Notes under the pieces: generated by a model | Database searches by the model: none | What the model was told of the DNA's origin: nothing | The model's input: the letters and a program-made list of their open reading frames with translations, nothing else | Program-made: the position numbers and the translations under genes | Shown here: in pieces, positions 50,984 to 59,342 of the stretch | How positions within the stretch are numbered: the first letter of the stretch is position 1 | How the letters are laid out: every line of letters begins with the position of its first letter | Assembly (NCBI RefSeq): GCF_013314895.1 | Contig: NZ_JABTYE010000003.1 | Location: 248,001 to 312,000 of the forward strand | Direction: 5' to 3' | Length of the DNA stretch: 64,000 nt | DNA from: Cupriavidus gilardii | Lineage (GTDB): Bacteria; Pseudomonadota; Gammaproteobacteria; Burkholderiales; Burkholderiaceae

Positions 50984-52039
50984 TCATTGTCGCTTAGTCG
51001 CGCCTGGCCTGGCAGCGGCGGTTTTCTTCGCAGCGGTTTTCTTCGCAGCGGTCTTCTTCGCAGCAGTCTTCTTTGCGGCGGTGGCTTTCTTCGCAACGGG
51101 AGCCTTCTTTGCAGCGGTGGCCTTGCCGCCATCGGTGGCAGTCCTGGCAATTACCGCCTTGGCGACCGCCGCAGCTTTTCTCGCGGTGCTCTTTTTCGCC
51201 GGCGCCTTTGCCACCGTTTTCCCCGCCGCCGTCGACGACGCCCTGCGCCTGGCCCCGCCGCCTCCGAACTCCAGCGTGACCCACGCCGGCGCATGATCGC
51301 TCGCCTGCTCCATGCCGCGGACCCAGCGATCGACACCGGCCTCGCGAAGCGCCGGTGCCAGCGTCGCGTTCAGCAACAGATGGTCGATGCGCAGTCCCGA
51401 ATTGGTCTGCCAGTGCTGCCGGAAGTAGTCCCAGAAGGTGTAGATCCGCTCGTCGGGATACCTGGCGCGCAAGGCATCGACCCATCCCTGCTCCAGCAGC
51501 CGCCGGTAGCAGGCGCGGCTTTCGGGCTGCAACAAGGCGTCCTTGAGCCAGGAACGCGGGTTGTAGATGTCGTCGTCGGTCGGCACCACGTTGTAGTCGC
51601 CGGCCAGCACGACCGGATGGCCGCTGTCATAAAGCGTGGCCGCATACTTCAGCAGCCGTTCGAACCAGGCCAGCTTGTATTCGAATTTCGGCCCCGGCTG
51701 CGGATTGCCGTTGGGCAGATACAGACAGCCGACCAGCACGCCGTGTACTGCCGCCTCGATGTAGCGGCTCTGCTTGTCGCCATCGTCGCCCGGCAGTCCG
51801 CGCCGGCTTTCGATCGGCTCGGTCCCGCGCGACAGGATCGCCACGCCGTTCCACGACTTTTCGCCATGCCAGATCGCGCCATACCCGGCGGCACGGATCG
51901 CATCGATCGGAAAGCCGGCATCGGCGGTCTTCAATTCCTGCAGGCAGACGACGTCGGGCGCCTCGCGCTCCAGCCATTCCAGCAATGCCGGCAGGCGGGC
52001 GCGAATGCCGTTGATATTGAACGTGGCGATCTTCAGCAT
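50984..52039 (-). CDS. xthA: exodeoxyribonuclease III with a histone-H1-like C-terminal tail
   Basis: 351 residues. Residues 1-258 are a complete ExoIII/AP endonuclease: KIATFNINGIRARL, CLQELKTAD (metal Glu), VLAGDYNVVPTDDD, GLRIDHLLLN and QASDHAPAWVTLEF (catalytic Asp-His). ExoIII normally ends here. The extra 90 residues are Lys/Ala/Thr-rich with AAKKT repeats, as in bacterial histone-H1-like proteins, and would bind DNA without sequence specificity. The enzyme removes 3' blocks and cuts abasic sites. The tail is encoded by 15-base DNA repeats. ATG 52039 is the family start. Confidence 0.92.
   Translation of the reverse strand: MLKIATFNINGIRARLPALLEWLEREAPDVVCLQELKTADAGFPIDAIRAAGYGAIWHGEKSWNGVAILSRGTEPIESRRGLPGDDGDKQSRYIEAAVHGVLVGCLYLPNGNPQPGPKFEYKLAWFERLLKYAATLYDSGHPVVLAGDYNVVPTDDDIYNPRSWLKDALLQPESRACYRRLLEQGWVDALRARYPDERIYTFWDYFRQHWQTNSGLRIDHLLLNATLAPALREAGVDRWVRGMEQASDHAPAWVTLEFGGGGARRRASSTAAGKTVAKAPAKKSTARKAAAVAKAVIARTATDGGKATAAKKAPVAKKATAAKKTAAKKTAAKKTAAKKTAAARPGATKRQ
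51018..51085. repeat. 15-base repeats encoding the AAKKT units of the ExoIII tail
   Basis: GCAGCGGTTTTCTTC and close variants follow one another four times or more, in frame, encoding Lys-Lys-Thr-Ala-Ala units. Confidence 0.85.
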
Positions 52040-52154
52040 GGCGATGGGCGGATGGGCTTGCCGATGTTCCCTTTTTAGGAGAGGCGAGCGACCGCGGCAA
52101 TCGGGCGGTGTCCCACAGCGGAAAACGCCGCTCCGCATTTTTTGCCCGACGGGC

Positions 52155-52183
52155 TTGTGCGTCCGCAAAAGCTTCTCTATAAT
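52155..52183 (+). promoter_or_regulatory. sigma70 promoter of tRNA-Val
   Basis: TTGTGC (52155-52160), 17-base spacer, perfect TATAAT (52178-52183), then a GC-rich discriminator (CCGCGCC). The tRNA begins 13 bases later. Confidence 0.8.
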
Positions 52184-52196
52184 CCGCGCCTTCCAC

Positions 52197-52273
52197 AGGC
52201 TCGTAGCTCAGCTGGTTAGAGCACCACCTTGACATGGTGGGGGTCGTTGGTTCGAGTCCAATCGAGCCTACCA
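52197..52273 (+). tRNA. tRNA-Val (anticodon GAC)
   Basis: 77 bases. Acceptor AGGCTCG pairs with CGAGCCT (52263-52269), discriminator A, encoded CCA at 52271-52273. Anticodon stem CCACC/GGTGG encloses TTGACAT, giving GAC. No clear terminator follows. Confidence 0.95.
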
Positions 52274-52418
52274 ACGCAAATCGACGACGGTACCGGAGGC
52301 GATAGCCATCCGGTGCCGGCGACGACCTTGCCCGCCGCGATCGCGTTCTGCATTCCGGTTTCCGCCAAGCCCCTCGTAGTTCCGACTCCGCTGGTCCCGT
52401 ATCGCGATATGTCCGGGC

Positions 52419-53840
52419 CTAGCTGCGTCCGCGCCGCCCCAGCACCCGCCGCACCGCCGCCTCGAAGCGCGGATCCAGCACCGCTCCCACATTGAACCGC
52501 GCCCAGGGCGACCGCGCCTCCGGATCGACGCGAAAGACCCGCCCCGGGGCGATCATCACCTTCTGCGCCAGCAATGCCTCGGCCAGCGCCAGCGAGTCCG
52601 GCGCCTGGGGAAACGCCGCCCACAGGTACAGGCTCTGCGGCGGCCGCACCCAGACGTCGGCGCCGACGTGGTCGAACAGCGCCAACGCCTGCTCCGTGGC
52701 GTCGGCCAGCCGCGCCCGCAGTTTTGCGAGATAGCGCTGGTAATGGCCTTCGCTGAGGATCACGTCGACCGTACGCTCGCAATATTCCGAACTGCTGACA
52801 TGAATCAGCGCCTTCAGGTCGGCGAGGTCGCTGGCGAGCGCGTCGTTGCAGGCGATATAGCCGACCCGCAGCGCCGCCGAGAAGGACTTGGAGAAGCTGC
52901 CGATATAGATCGTCCGCTGCAGCTGGTCCAGTGCCGAAAGCCGCGGCAGCGTGGTCGGCTTGAAGTCCGCCAGCGCATCGTTCTCGACCACCAGCAGATT
53001 GAAGCGCTCGGCCAGTTGCAGCACGCGATAGGCCTTGGCCGCGGAAAGATCCGAGCCGGTGGGATTGTGGCCGACCGATTGGGTGAAGAACAGCCGCGGC
53101 CGTTCACGGGTCAGGATCTGCTCGAGCGCGTCAATGTCGGGCCCATCCGCGAGCCGCGGCACGCCGACGATGCGGGCGCCGGCAAGCTTGAGCTTGCCGA
53201 ACAGCGGGTAATAGCCGGGATCGTCGACCAGCACCGTACCGCCGGCCGGCACGAAATAGCGGATCACCAGATCCAGCGCCTCGTTGGCGCCGTGCGTCAG
53301 CACGATCTGCCTGGCCTGCGCGCCGATGCCGACATCGCCGAGCTTGCGCACCAGATGGTCGCGCAGCGGGCCGAAGCCGAAGCGATTGCCATAACGGAAC
53401 AGCGCCCCCAGACCGGTGCGCACGACCTTGTGGTGATAGCGGTCCAGCCTCGCCTCTGCCAGCCATGACACCGGCGGGAAACCATCGCCGACCGCCAGCA
53501 CATCGGGCCGGCTCTTCAACTGCTCGCGCATCAGCCAGACGATGTCCATCGCGCGGCCCAGCGTGCCGGCATCCTCCTCGGGCGCGGGCCGGGCTGCCAC
53601 CTCCCGAACGAAGAAGCCCGAGCCGCGCCGCGGCTCGACCAGCCCGCGCGCGACCAGCAGCTCGAAGGCCGCGACGATCGTGTTCTTGCTGTAGCCGTGC
53701 AGTTGCGCCAGTTCGCGCAGCGAAGGCAGGCGATCGCCGGTGCGATACCCGCCTTCGGCGATCTGGCGGGCGATCGAATCGGCCTGCGTCGCGGCGAGCG
53801 AGGGAGATCGGCGGGCGGTACCGGGAGCGGTCGAGGTCAT
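52419..53840 (-). CDS. MocR-type regulator (GntR HTH fused to class I aminotransferase fold)
   Basis: 473 residues. A GntR winged HTH (about 15-85, GGYRTGDRLPSLRELAQLHG, YSKNTIVAAFELLVARGLVE) is joined by a linker to a fold-type I aminotransferase domain (about 120-465). The PLP lysine is in GSFSKSFSAALRVGY and the Asn/Asp/Tyr contacts in NPTGSDLSAAKAYR. MocR proteins use PLP and an amino or amine compound as effectors. It diverges from the HMG-CoA reductase gene; a CTGTACC/GGTACAG dyad lies in the shared gap. ATG 53840 is preferred though its ribosome-binding site is weak. Confidence 0.92.
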   Translation of the reverse strand: MTSTAPGTARRSPSLAATQADSIARQIAEGGYRTGDRLPSLRELAQLHGYSKNTIVAAFELLVARGLVEPRRGSGFFVREVAARPAPEEDAGTLGRAMDIVWLMREQLKSRPDVLAVGDGFPPVSWLAEARLDRYHHKVVRTGLGALFRYGNRFGFGPLRDHLVRKLGDVGIGAQARQIVLTHGANEALDLVIRYFVPAGGTVLVDDPGYYPLFGKLKLAGARIVGVPRLADGPDIDALEQILTRERPRLFFTQSVGHNPTGSDLSAAKAYRVLQLAERFNLLVVENDALADFKPTTLPRLSALDQLQRTIYIGSFSKSFSAALRVGYIACNDALASDLADLKALIHVSSSEYCERTVDVILSEGHYQRYLAKLRARLADATEQALALFDHVGADVWVRPPQSLYLWAAFPQAPDSLALAEALLAQKVMIAPGRVFRVDPEARSPWARFNVGAVLDPRFEAAVRRVLGRRGRS

Positions 53841-53913
53841 GGGACGGCGCAAAAGAGGGCGGACGGGACGGAAAGGCAACGCAAAACCGGGCGAAAGGCC
53901 ACTGTCCCCGCAA

Positions 53914-53939
53914 ACTGTACCCCTATTGACTGGTACAGT
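53914..53939. promoter_or_regulatory. inverted repeat between MocR and HMG-CoA reductase genes
   Basis: Eight-base perfect arms ACTGTACC and GGTACAGT ten bases apart, overlapping a second small dyad GACTG-GTA-CAGTC. It lies 54 bases before the reductase start and 74 from the MocR start. Probable MocR operator. Confidence 0.6.
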
Positions 53940-53992
53940 CACCCTAGACTGTCTCCATTCCATACCAGAGAACCTAGAGAACGGAGACATCG

Positions 53993-55336
53993 ATGCTCGC
54001 TTCCCTCCCCTCGTCCGATGCCACTGCCGCCGCGGCCGAGCCCCGTCGCCAACCCGTCGATTCGCGCCTGCCGCGCTTCCGCGAGATGACACCGGCCCAG
54101 CGTCTGGCCGCCATCGCCGACGCGGCCGGTCTCGACGAAGACGAGCACGCCCTGCTGGCCGAGCCCGGCGCGCTTGGCGCGGCCCGCGCCGACGGCATGA
54201 TCGAGAACGTGATCGGCACCTTCGAGCTGCCCTTCGGCGTGGCCGGCTATTTCCAGATCAATGGCAAGGACGTGCTGGTGCCGATGGCGGTCGAAGAACC
54301 TTCCGTAGTCGCCGCCGCCTCGTATATGGCCAAGCTCGCGCGCGGCTGCGGCGGCTTCGAGACGTCGAGCTCCGGCCCGCTGATGCGCGCGCAGGTGCAG
54401 GTGGTCGGCGTCGCCGATCCCTATGGCGCCCGGCAGGCGCTGCTGCGCCATCGCGACGAGATCCTCGCCGTGGCGAACGCGCGCGACAAGGTGTTGATCG
54501 GACTTGGTGGCGGCTGCCGCGACATCGAGGTCCATGTGTTCCCCGACACGCCGCGCGGGGCCATGGTGGTGATGCATCTGATCGTCGACGTGCGCGACGC
54601 GATGGGCGCCAATACGGTCAATACGATGGCCGAAGCGGTATCGCCGGTGGTCGAGCGCATCACCGGCGCGGCGGTCCGGCTGCGCATCCTGTCGAACCTG
54701 GCCGACCTGCGGCTTGCCCGTGCGCGCGTGCGGCTGACGCCCGAGGCGTTGGCCACCGGCGAGCGCAGCGGCGAGGCGATCATCGAAGGCGTGCTCGACG
54801 CGTACACCTTCGCGGCGATCGACCCCTACCGCGCGGCGACACACAACAAAGGCATCATGAACGGCATCGACCCGGTCATCGTCGCGACCGGCAACGACTG
54901 GCGCGCGGTCGAGGCCGGCGCGCATGCCTATGCCTGCCGGGCGGGCCGCTACACCTCGCTGACCCACTGGGAGAAGGATGCCAGCGGCGCGCTGGTCGGC
55001 ACGATCGAGTTGCCGATGCCGGTGGGACTGGTCGGCGGTGCGACCAAGACGCATCCGCTGGCACGGCTCGCGCTGAAGATTCTCGGCGTACAAAGCGCGC
55101 AGGAACTCGGCGAGATCGCGGCCGCGGTGGGCCTGGCGCAGAATCTCGGCGCGTTGCGCGCGCTGGCCACGGAAGGCATCCAGCGCGGCCATATGGCGCT
55201 GCACGCCCGCAATATCGCACTCGTTGCCGGCGCGGTCGGTCAGGAGGTCGAACAGGTCGCGCGACGCATGGCCGAGGAAAAGGACGTGCGTACCGATCGC
55301 GCGATCGAACTGCTGGCGCAGTTGCGGCGAGGATAG
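53993..55336 (+). CDS. mvaA: class II (degradative, NAD-type) HMG-CoA reductase
   Basis: 447 residues, strongly resembling Pseudomonas mevalonii MvaA over nearly its whole length, with about 19 extra N-terminal residues. Catalytic residues align: Glu in VEEPS (E102, MvaA E83), Lys in [10 protein letters not shown] (K286, MvaA K267), Asp in ATGNDWRA (D302, MvaA D283) and the His in [12 protein letters not shown] (MvaA H381). The flap region from THPLAR to the C-terminus is present. In P. mevalonii the enzyme oxidises mevalonate to HMG-CoA with NAD+. GGAGAC precedes ATG 53993. No HMG-CoA lyase gene is in the window. Confidence 0.93.
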   Translation: MLASLPSSDATAAAAEPRRQPVDSRLPRFREMTPAQRLAAIADAAGLDEDEHALLAEPGALGAARADGMIENVIGTFELPFGVAGYFQINGKDVLVPMAVEEPSVVAAASYMAKLARGCGGFETSSSGPLMRAQVQVVGVADPYGARQALLRHRDEILAVANARDKVLIGLGGGCRDIEVHVFPDTPRGAMVVMHLIVDVRDAMGANTVNTMAEAVSPVVERITGAAVRLRILSNLADLRLARARVRLTPEALATGERSGEAIIEGVLDAYTFAAIDPYRAATHNKGIMNGIDPVIVATGNDWRAVEAGAHAYACRAGRYTSLTHWEKDASGALVGTIELPMPVGLVGGATKTHPLARLALKILGVQSAQELGEIAAAVGLAQNLGALRALATEGIQRGHMALHARNIALVAGAVGQEVEQVARRMAEEKDVRTDRAIELLAQLRRG

Positions 55337-55444
55337 GGACGGATAGCAGCGGCTCGGCATGCGGGACGACGGCCGCTCTACTTCGCCGATCGCCAATAAC
55401 CAAAATAGCGCCCAACGAAAACCGAGGCGCCACAGGAGACAACC

Positions 55445-55963
55445 ATGCAACCACAATCCAAGCCCACCGGCAGCCCGCTGGTCGAAGTCTGGGGCGACAC
55501 AGCCAACCCACGCCATCTGGCCTGCGCCATCGTCATCGGCGGCGCCCTGAGCCTCGCCGCCTTTGCGATCGCCAGCCGCATCCTGACCGAACTGGTTCGC
55601 ACGCCTGAGCTAGCCCGGGCCTACGCGATGCTGGCCGGACTGGCTGGCTGCGTGCTCGCCGGCTTCATCTGCGCCTGTCTGTTCAAGCCCAAGCGCGTGG
55701 TCACCGAGGACACCTTGTCCGATCCCGCCAGCGACACCGCGGGCGCCGCACGCGAACAGGCGCTGGACCGCCTCGCCGAAAAATCGGGCGGGCTCGGCAC
55801 AATGGCCGATCTCCCCGCTGCCACAGTGCAGGAACTGCGCGAACTCCAGCTCTACGAACTGTTCGCCGCGCGCGAGCGCCGTGCCATGGCCGCCAGCAAG
55901 GCCGAAGCCGCGATACCGGAGGCCGCCGCGGCCTCCGCCCCGGCACGACCCAACGCGGCCTGA
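55445..55963 (+). CDS. small two-helix membrane protein before the TctA-like permease
   Basis: 172 residues with two membrane helices (about 26-46 and 60-82), then a polar Ala/Glu-rich cytoplasmic tail (LQELRELQLYELFAARERRA, helical). AGGAGA precedes the ATG at 55445. No named domain was recognised. Its place directly before a TctA-like permease, with a 22-base gap, is that of the small membrane subunit (TctB) of tripartite tricarboxylate transporters, although it has two rather than four helices. It is probably an accessory subunit of the permease. Confidence 0.7.
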   Translation: MQPQSKPTGSPLVEVWGDTANPRHLACAIVIGGALSLAAFAIASRILTELVRTPELARAYAMLAGLAGCVLAGFICACLFKPKRVVTEDTLSDPASDTAGAAREQALDRLAEKSGGLGTMADLPAATVQELRELQLYELFAARERRAMAASKAEAAIPEAAAASAPARPNAA

Positions 55964-55985
55964 CCCGCAACGCCTGGAGCGCATC

Positions 55986-57377
55986 ATGATCGAATCCACT
56001 CCCCTGCTTACGCAGATCCTCGTCGCGCTGGGCATGGGCCTGGCCGGCGCCATCGTCTTCGCGGCAATCGGCCTGGTGTCCGGCACCGACGAGACCACCA
56101 CGCTCGCGCCGCTGACGCTGCTCGTCGTGCTGCTCGGCGTGCCGCCGGCCGGCGTGTTCACCTTCTTCCTGGCCGGCGCGGTCGCCAAGCATATGACGCA
56201 CGCGGTGCCGACCGCCTTGCTCGGCATCCCCGGCGACACCATGGCCACGCCGCTGATGCAGGACGCCAACCATCTGCGCAATCTCGGCGTGCCACATATC
56301 GCGCTGCGCAAGATGATTTCCGGCGCCATCGTCGCGGCGTTCTGCGCGGTGCCGCTCGCCGTGCTGTTCGCCGTGCTGCTGGCCCCGTTCGGCGCCACCA
56401 TCACCAAGGCGGCGCCATGGATCTTCGTGGCGGCGGCGCTGGTGATTGCCTACGCGTCGCCCGGCCGCTGGGCCTCGGTGGCAACGCTGGTGCCCTTCGT
56501 GGTGGTGATCGTCGCGCTGCAGACCTTGACCGCGAAATTCGGCGTCAAGCTCAGCATCAGCTATTTCCTCGGCATCGCGATCGGCCCGCTGATTGCGGAC
56601 CTGTTCTCGACGCTGTCGCCGGTCGACCGTCCGCGCATGCAGCGCAAGCAAGCGCGCACCTTCACGCTCGCGCCGGACGTCAAGGGATGGAGCGGCTATT
56701 TCCCCAATCCGCTGAAGGTGATGGACGGCACGCAGACCCGCTGGACCGTGGCGACCGCCGCGATCTCGAGCGCGACCTTCGTGTTCAGCCCGGTGGCGAT
56801 GACCGTGGTGCTGGGCGAGCTGGTCGGTTCGCGCATCAAGCACGCCTATCACCGGCTCACCACGGTGCTCAGCGCCCGCAACGGCGTCACCGAAGCGACC
56901 TATATCGCCGAGGCACTGATTCCGCTGATCGCCTTCGGCCTGCCGCTGAGCCCGGTTGCCGCAGGGCCGGCCGCCCCGCTGTTCCATGCGCCGCCCGTAT
57001 TCACCGTGGATACGGCCAACGGCCAGACCCACAATCTGCACAACCTGCTGAGCCACTGGGAATTCCTTGGCTACGGTCTGCTGGCGGTGCTGCTGGCCGC
57101 GATCGTGTCGTACCCCTTCGCAATGAACTACGCGCGCCGCGCGGCCCTCTTCGTCTCGCGCCGCATCTCGCACGAGGCCATCGTCGCGACCTTCGTCGGC
57201 CTGATCCTAGTGATCAGCGTGTGGGAAGGCCAATTGCTCGGCCTGCTGGTCATCCTGACGCTGGGCTCGATCGGCGGCCTGCTGTCGCGCGTGCTGGGCT
57301 TCAACACCGGCGTGCAGTTCATGGGGTATTACACGGCGATGCTAACGGTGCCGGCGTTGATCAAGCTGGCGGGATGA
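55986..57377 (+). CDS. TctA-like membrane permease, probable mevalonate/organic-acid carrier
   Basis: 463 residues, about 10-12 membrane helices. The segment HAVPTALLGIPGDTMATPLM then QDANHLRNLGVPHIALRKMI matches the TctA hallmark G-x-P-G-x(n)-D-G-x(n)-G-x3-AL, in diverged form. TGGAGCG precedes ATG 55986. No TctC-type binding protein is encoded here. Because it is co-transcribed with a catabolic HMG-CoA reductase, its most likely substrate is mevalonate or a related hydroxy-acid; this is inference from context. A strong terminator follows. Confidence 0.75.
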   Translation: MIESTPLLTQILVALGMGLAGAIVFAAIGLVSGTDETTTLAPLTLLVVLLGVPPAGVFTFFLAGAVAKHMTHAVPTALLGIPGDTMATPLMQDANHLRNLGVPHIALRKMISGAIVAAFCAVPLAVLFAVLLAPFGATITKAAPWIFVAAALVIAYASPGRWASVATLVPFVVVIVALQTLTAKFGVKLSISYFLGIAIGPLIADLFSTLSPVDRPRMQRKQARTFTLAPDVKGWSGYFPNPLKVMDGTQTRWTVATAAISSATFVFSPVAMTVVLGELVGSRIKHAYHRLTTVLSARNGVTEATYIAEALIPLIAFGLPLSPVAAGPAAPLFHAPPVFTVDTANGQTHNLHNLLSHWEFLGYGLLAVLLAAIVSYPFAMNYARRAALFVSRRISHEAIVATFVGLILVISVWEGQLLGLLVILTLGSIGGLLSRVLGFNTGVQFMGYYTAMLTVPALIKLAG

Positions 57378-57411
57378 CTTTCGGGCCGCAGGCACGCCAA
57401 ACGCCATTGAC

Positions 57412-57444
57412 AAAAACGGCGCGTATACCGCGCCGTTTTTTTTT
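57412..57444 (+). terminator. strong intrinsic terminator of the HMG-CoA reductase operon
   Basis: CGGCGCG-TATAC-CGCGCCG with A5 before and T9 after (57436-57444). Confidence 0.95.
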
Positions 57445-57470
57445 ACCGGCATTAAACGCATGGAGACCTG

Positions 57471-58058
57471 TCAGGAATCATGGCCCTCTCGGCAGAACAG
57501 CCGGGGGAACAATGAATCTCTGTCACGTATCCATGTAGCAGGCAGGTCGCCGTTCCTTTCCAACGCTTGGTAGATGGCTCGCACATCGGCTTTGCTTACC
57601 ATCTTGGCCGCGAGCATGCGACGCAGCAGCTCATGGCCATGCATCGTCGCAATGCCGAATTCCTCCCCTAGTTGGTGCATGGCGAGATCATCCGTGACGA
57701 CGATCGCTTCCTTGAGCTGACCGAAAGCCAATACGCGGCAATCCACAGGCGAGGGTGGACTTCGGTATTGGCCAGCGTTCGCGATTACCCAACCGCGTAG
57801 CACGCTTGCAGCGGCATCCAGTTGTTCTCGATCTTCACCACTCAGACGAAAGCGCTTTGCCAAGCGCTCCGATTGCAACGTGCCGTCCTGGAACCACGGA
57901 AAGGTGCTCTGCAATCGAGGGCTGCGCTCAAACTCGCGTTCGACATCCTCCAGAATGGTCAACCGATACCTCTTTTGCCCAAAGGCGACACCAAGCAGCG
58001 GCTTGACACGTTTCGCAATCCGCAGATATGCATTCGTATCAAGCAGAAGCAAGGTCAA
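57471..58058 (-). CDS. PIN-domain protein, probable toxin nuclease
   Basis: 195 residues. PIN acidic residues are in place: D7 in LLLLDTNAYLRIAK, a Glu in LEDVEREFER (E40 or E42), D106 in SPVDCRVLAFG and D123/D124 in AIVVTDDLAMHQLGEEFGIA. These form the Mg2+-dependent RNase site of VapC-like proteins. The C-terminal 50 residues are an extra helical region. Its start overlaps the stop of the XRE/ImmA-IrrE gene (ATGA), so it depends on that message. It would be the toxin of a type II-like pair, with the upstream gene as antitoxin and repressor. Confidence 0.82.
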   Translation of the reverse strand: MTLLLLDTNAYLRIAKRVKPLLGVAFGQKRYRLTILEDVEREFERSPRLQSTFPWFQDGTLQSERLAKRFRLSGEDREQLDAAASVLRGWVIANAGQYRSPPSPVDCRVLAFGQLKEAIVVTDDLAMHQLGEEFGIATMHGHELLRRMLAAKMVSKADVRAIYQALERNGDLPATWIRDRDSLFPRLFCREGHDS

Positions 58059-59179
58059 CGCACAAGCTCCGCGTAGATGGCTTTTGCGTCGACGAGGCCG
58101 ATGTCCAGAAGTTGCTGCACGAGGCCTGCTTCGATGCCTCTTTCACGAATCATCGCGCGCAGCGCGACAAAGAAGTCGGACTGAAATACCTGTTCGGCAG
58201 CCGCAATATATTCGCGTGCCGATGGTGGAGGCTTGTCGAACATCGCATGACTGACCAGAGACGACGGCGCAGCGTTTCGGATCTTGTGCAGATTGACCTC
58301 GTCGATCGCCATCGGCGGCAGGCCATAGTGCCGTTGATAGTTTCTGGCCTGGCAAAAGACGCTATAGAGCGAAATGGCGTGCTGATTGGCATGCTCTTGC
58401 AGAGCAGCCAGCGCTGATGCTTCTCGCTTGGCACGCACAGCATCGCCATACGCCTCGATCGCACAAGGCTGCGGGAACAGCAGCGCCCCCGCGAAGGCAT
58501 CCGCAAAATCCTCCCCTTCCTCCTTCCCCGCGAGGTAAGGCGTATAGACATGCGCCAACTCGTGCGCCATCCAGAACTTGAAATCTTCAAGCTTGGTGTC
58601 GAGATTCAGAAAGACAAAAGTAACGCGCTCCGCCGGCAGGGCAATATGGAGCGCGTTCGCATGCAGCTGCTTCTCTCCCCATAGGACCGGCACCAGCACG
58701 GCACCCGCCTCTTTGAACTGCCCGATAAGGTGGTGGTAATCGAGGACTGCGCGATCACCCAAGCCCAGCTTCGTCCTTACCTCGGCGACGGTTCGCTGGA
58801 GTGATGCATAGTCCGTCGTCGCAGAATCCAGACGCGGGCGCAAGGAGTGGCCGGGCGGAAAAAACGGCACCACGCCCTTGAGTAGCATGCCGATCTCACG
58901 CGCATGGGCAAGATGCCGCTCTGTCGTCTTGGTATTGGCTCGCTTCCTGAATGCAATGATGGGGGCGCCCTCTTCGGACTGCGTGACAAGCTCCGCGAAA
59001 TTCAGGCGCAGAAGCATGGACAATTTCAGCAGCTTGTCGGGACGGGGAAAGTCCTGTCCCTTAAGCCAGTTCGTCACAGCCTGCGGGCTGACGCCAAGCC
59101 TTCGTGCAAGCTCCGCCTGAGACAGCCCGGCTTTTTGCAGGCCGTCGATAACGGCGGCTTTTGAGAGGGTCTTTTGCAT
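58055..59179 (-). CDS. XRE HTH fused to ImmA/IrrE metallopeptidase-like domain, probable antitoxin
   Basis: 374 residues. XRE-type HTH (about 9-62, GLSQAELARRLGVSPQAVTN, WLKGQDFPRPDKL), then an ImmA/IrrE (COG2856) domain with the zinc motif H206-E-L-A-H210 and the downstream E in GKEEGEDFADAFAGALLFP. Such proteins are proteolytic or DNA-binding regulators and often serve as antitoxins. The start ATG at 59179 lies only eight bases after a near-consensus -10 box, so the mRNA should be leaderless. Base composition is visibly less GC-rich than the neighbours, which suggests acquisition. Confidence 0.88.
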   Translation of the reverse strand: MQKTLSKAAVIDGLQKAGLSQAELARRLGVSPQAVTNWLKGQDFPRPDKLLKLSMLLRLNFAELVTQSEEGAPIIAFRKRANTKTTERHLAHAREIGMLLKGVVPFFPPGHSLRPRLDSATTDYASLQRTVAEVRTKLGLGDRAVLDYHHLIGQFKEAGAVLVPVLWGEKQLHANALHIALPAERVTFVFLNLDTKLEDFKFWMAHELAHVYTPYLAGKEEGEDFADAFAGALLFPQPCAIEAYGDAVRAKREASALAALQEHANQHAISLYSVFCQARNYQRHYGLPPMAIDEVNLHKIRNAAPSSLVSHAMFDKPPPSAREYIAAAEQVFQSDFFVALRAMIRERGIEAGLVQQLLDIGLVDAKAIYAELVR

Positions 59180-59187
59180 AGCGGACC

Positions 59188-59230
59188 ATTCTAGGGATCA
59201 CCCGCTGCAGCGTCAAGTTTCATCAAGTTT
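59188..59230 (-). promoter_or_regulatory. sigma70 promoter and operator repeats of the toxin-antitoxin pair
   Basis: Minus strand -35 TTGACG (59216-59211), 17-base spacer, -10 TAGAAT (59193-59188), then eight bases to the ATG. Direct repeats TCAAGTTT at 59213-59220 and 59223-59230 overlap and precede the -35, well placed for autorepression. Confidence 0.75.
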
Positions 59231-59342
59231 TGAGGTTCCCGCTCGGAGTCACATCGCATGCTACGGGGAAGACTTGCGCGCGGCGTTGATCCGGTTCTCA
59301 TTCTTTGCGTCCGACGTTCAATCCGCGCGTCGGAGCTTTCTT

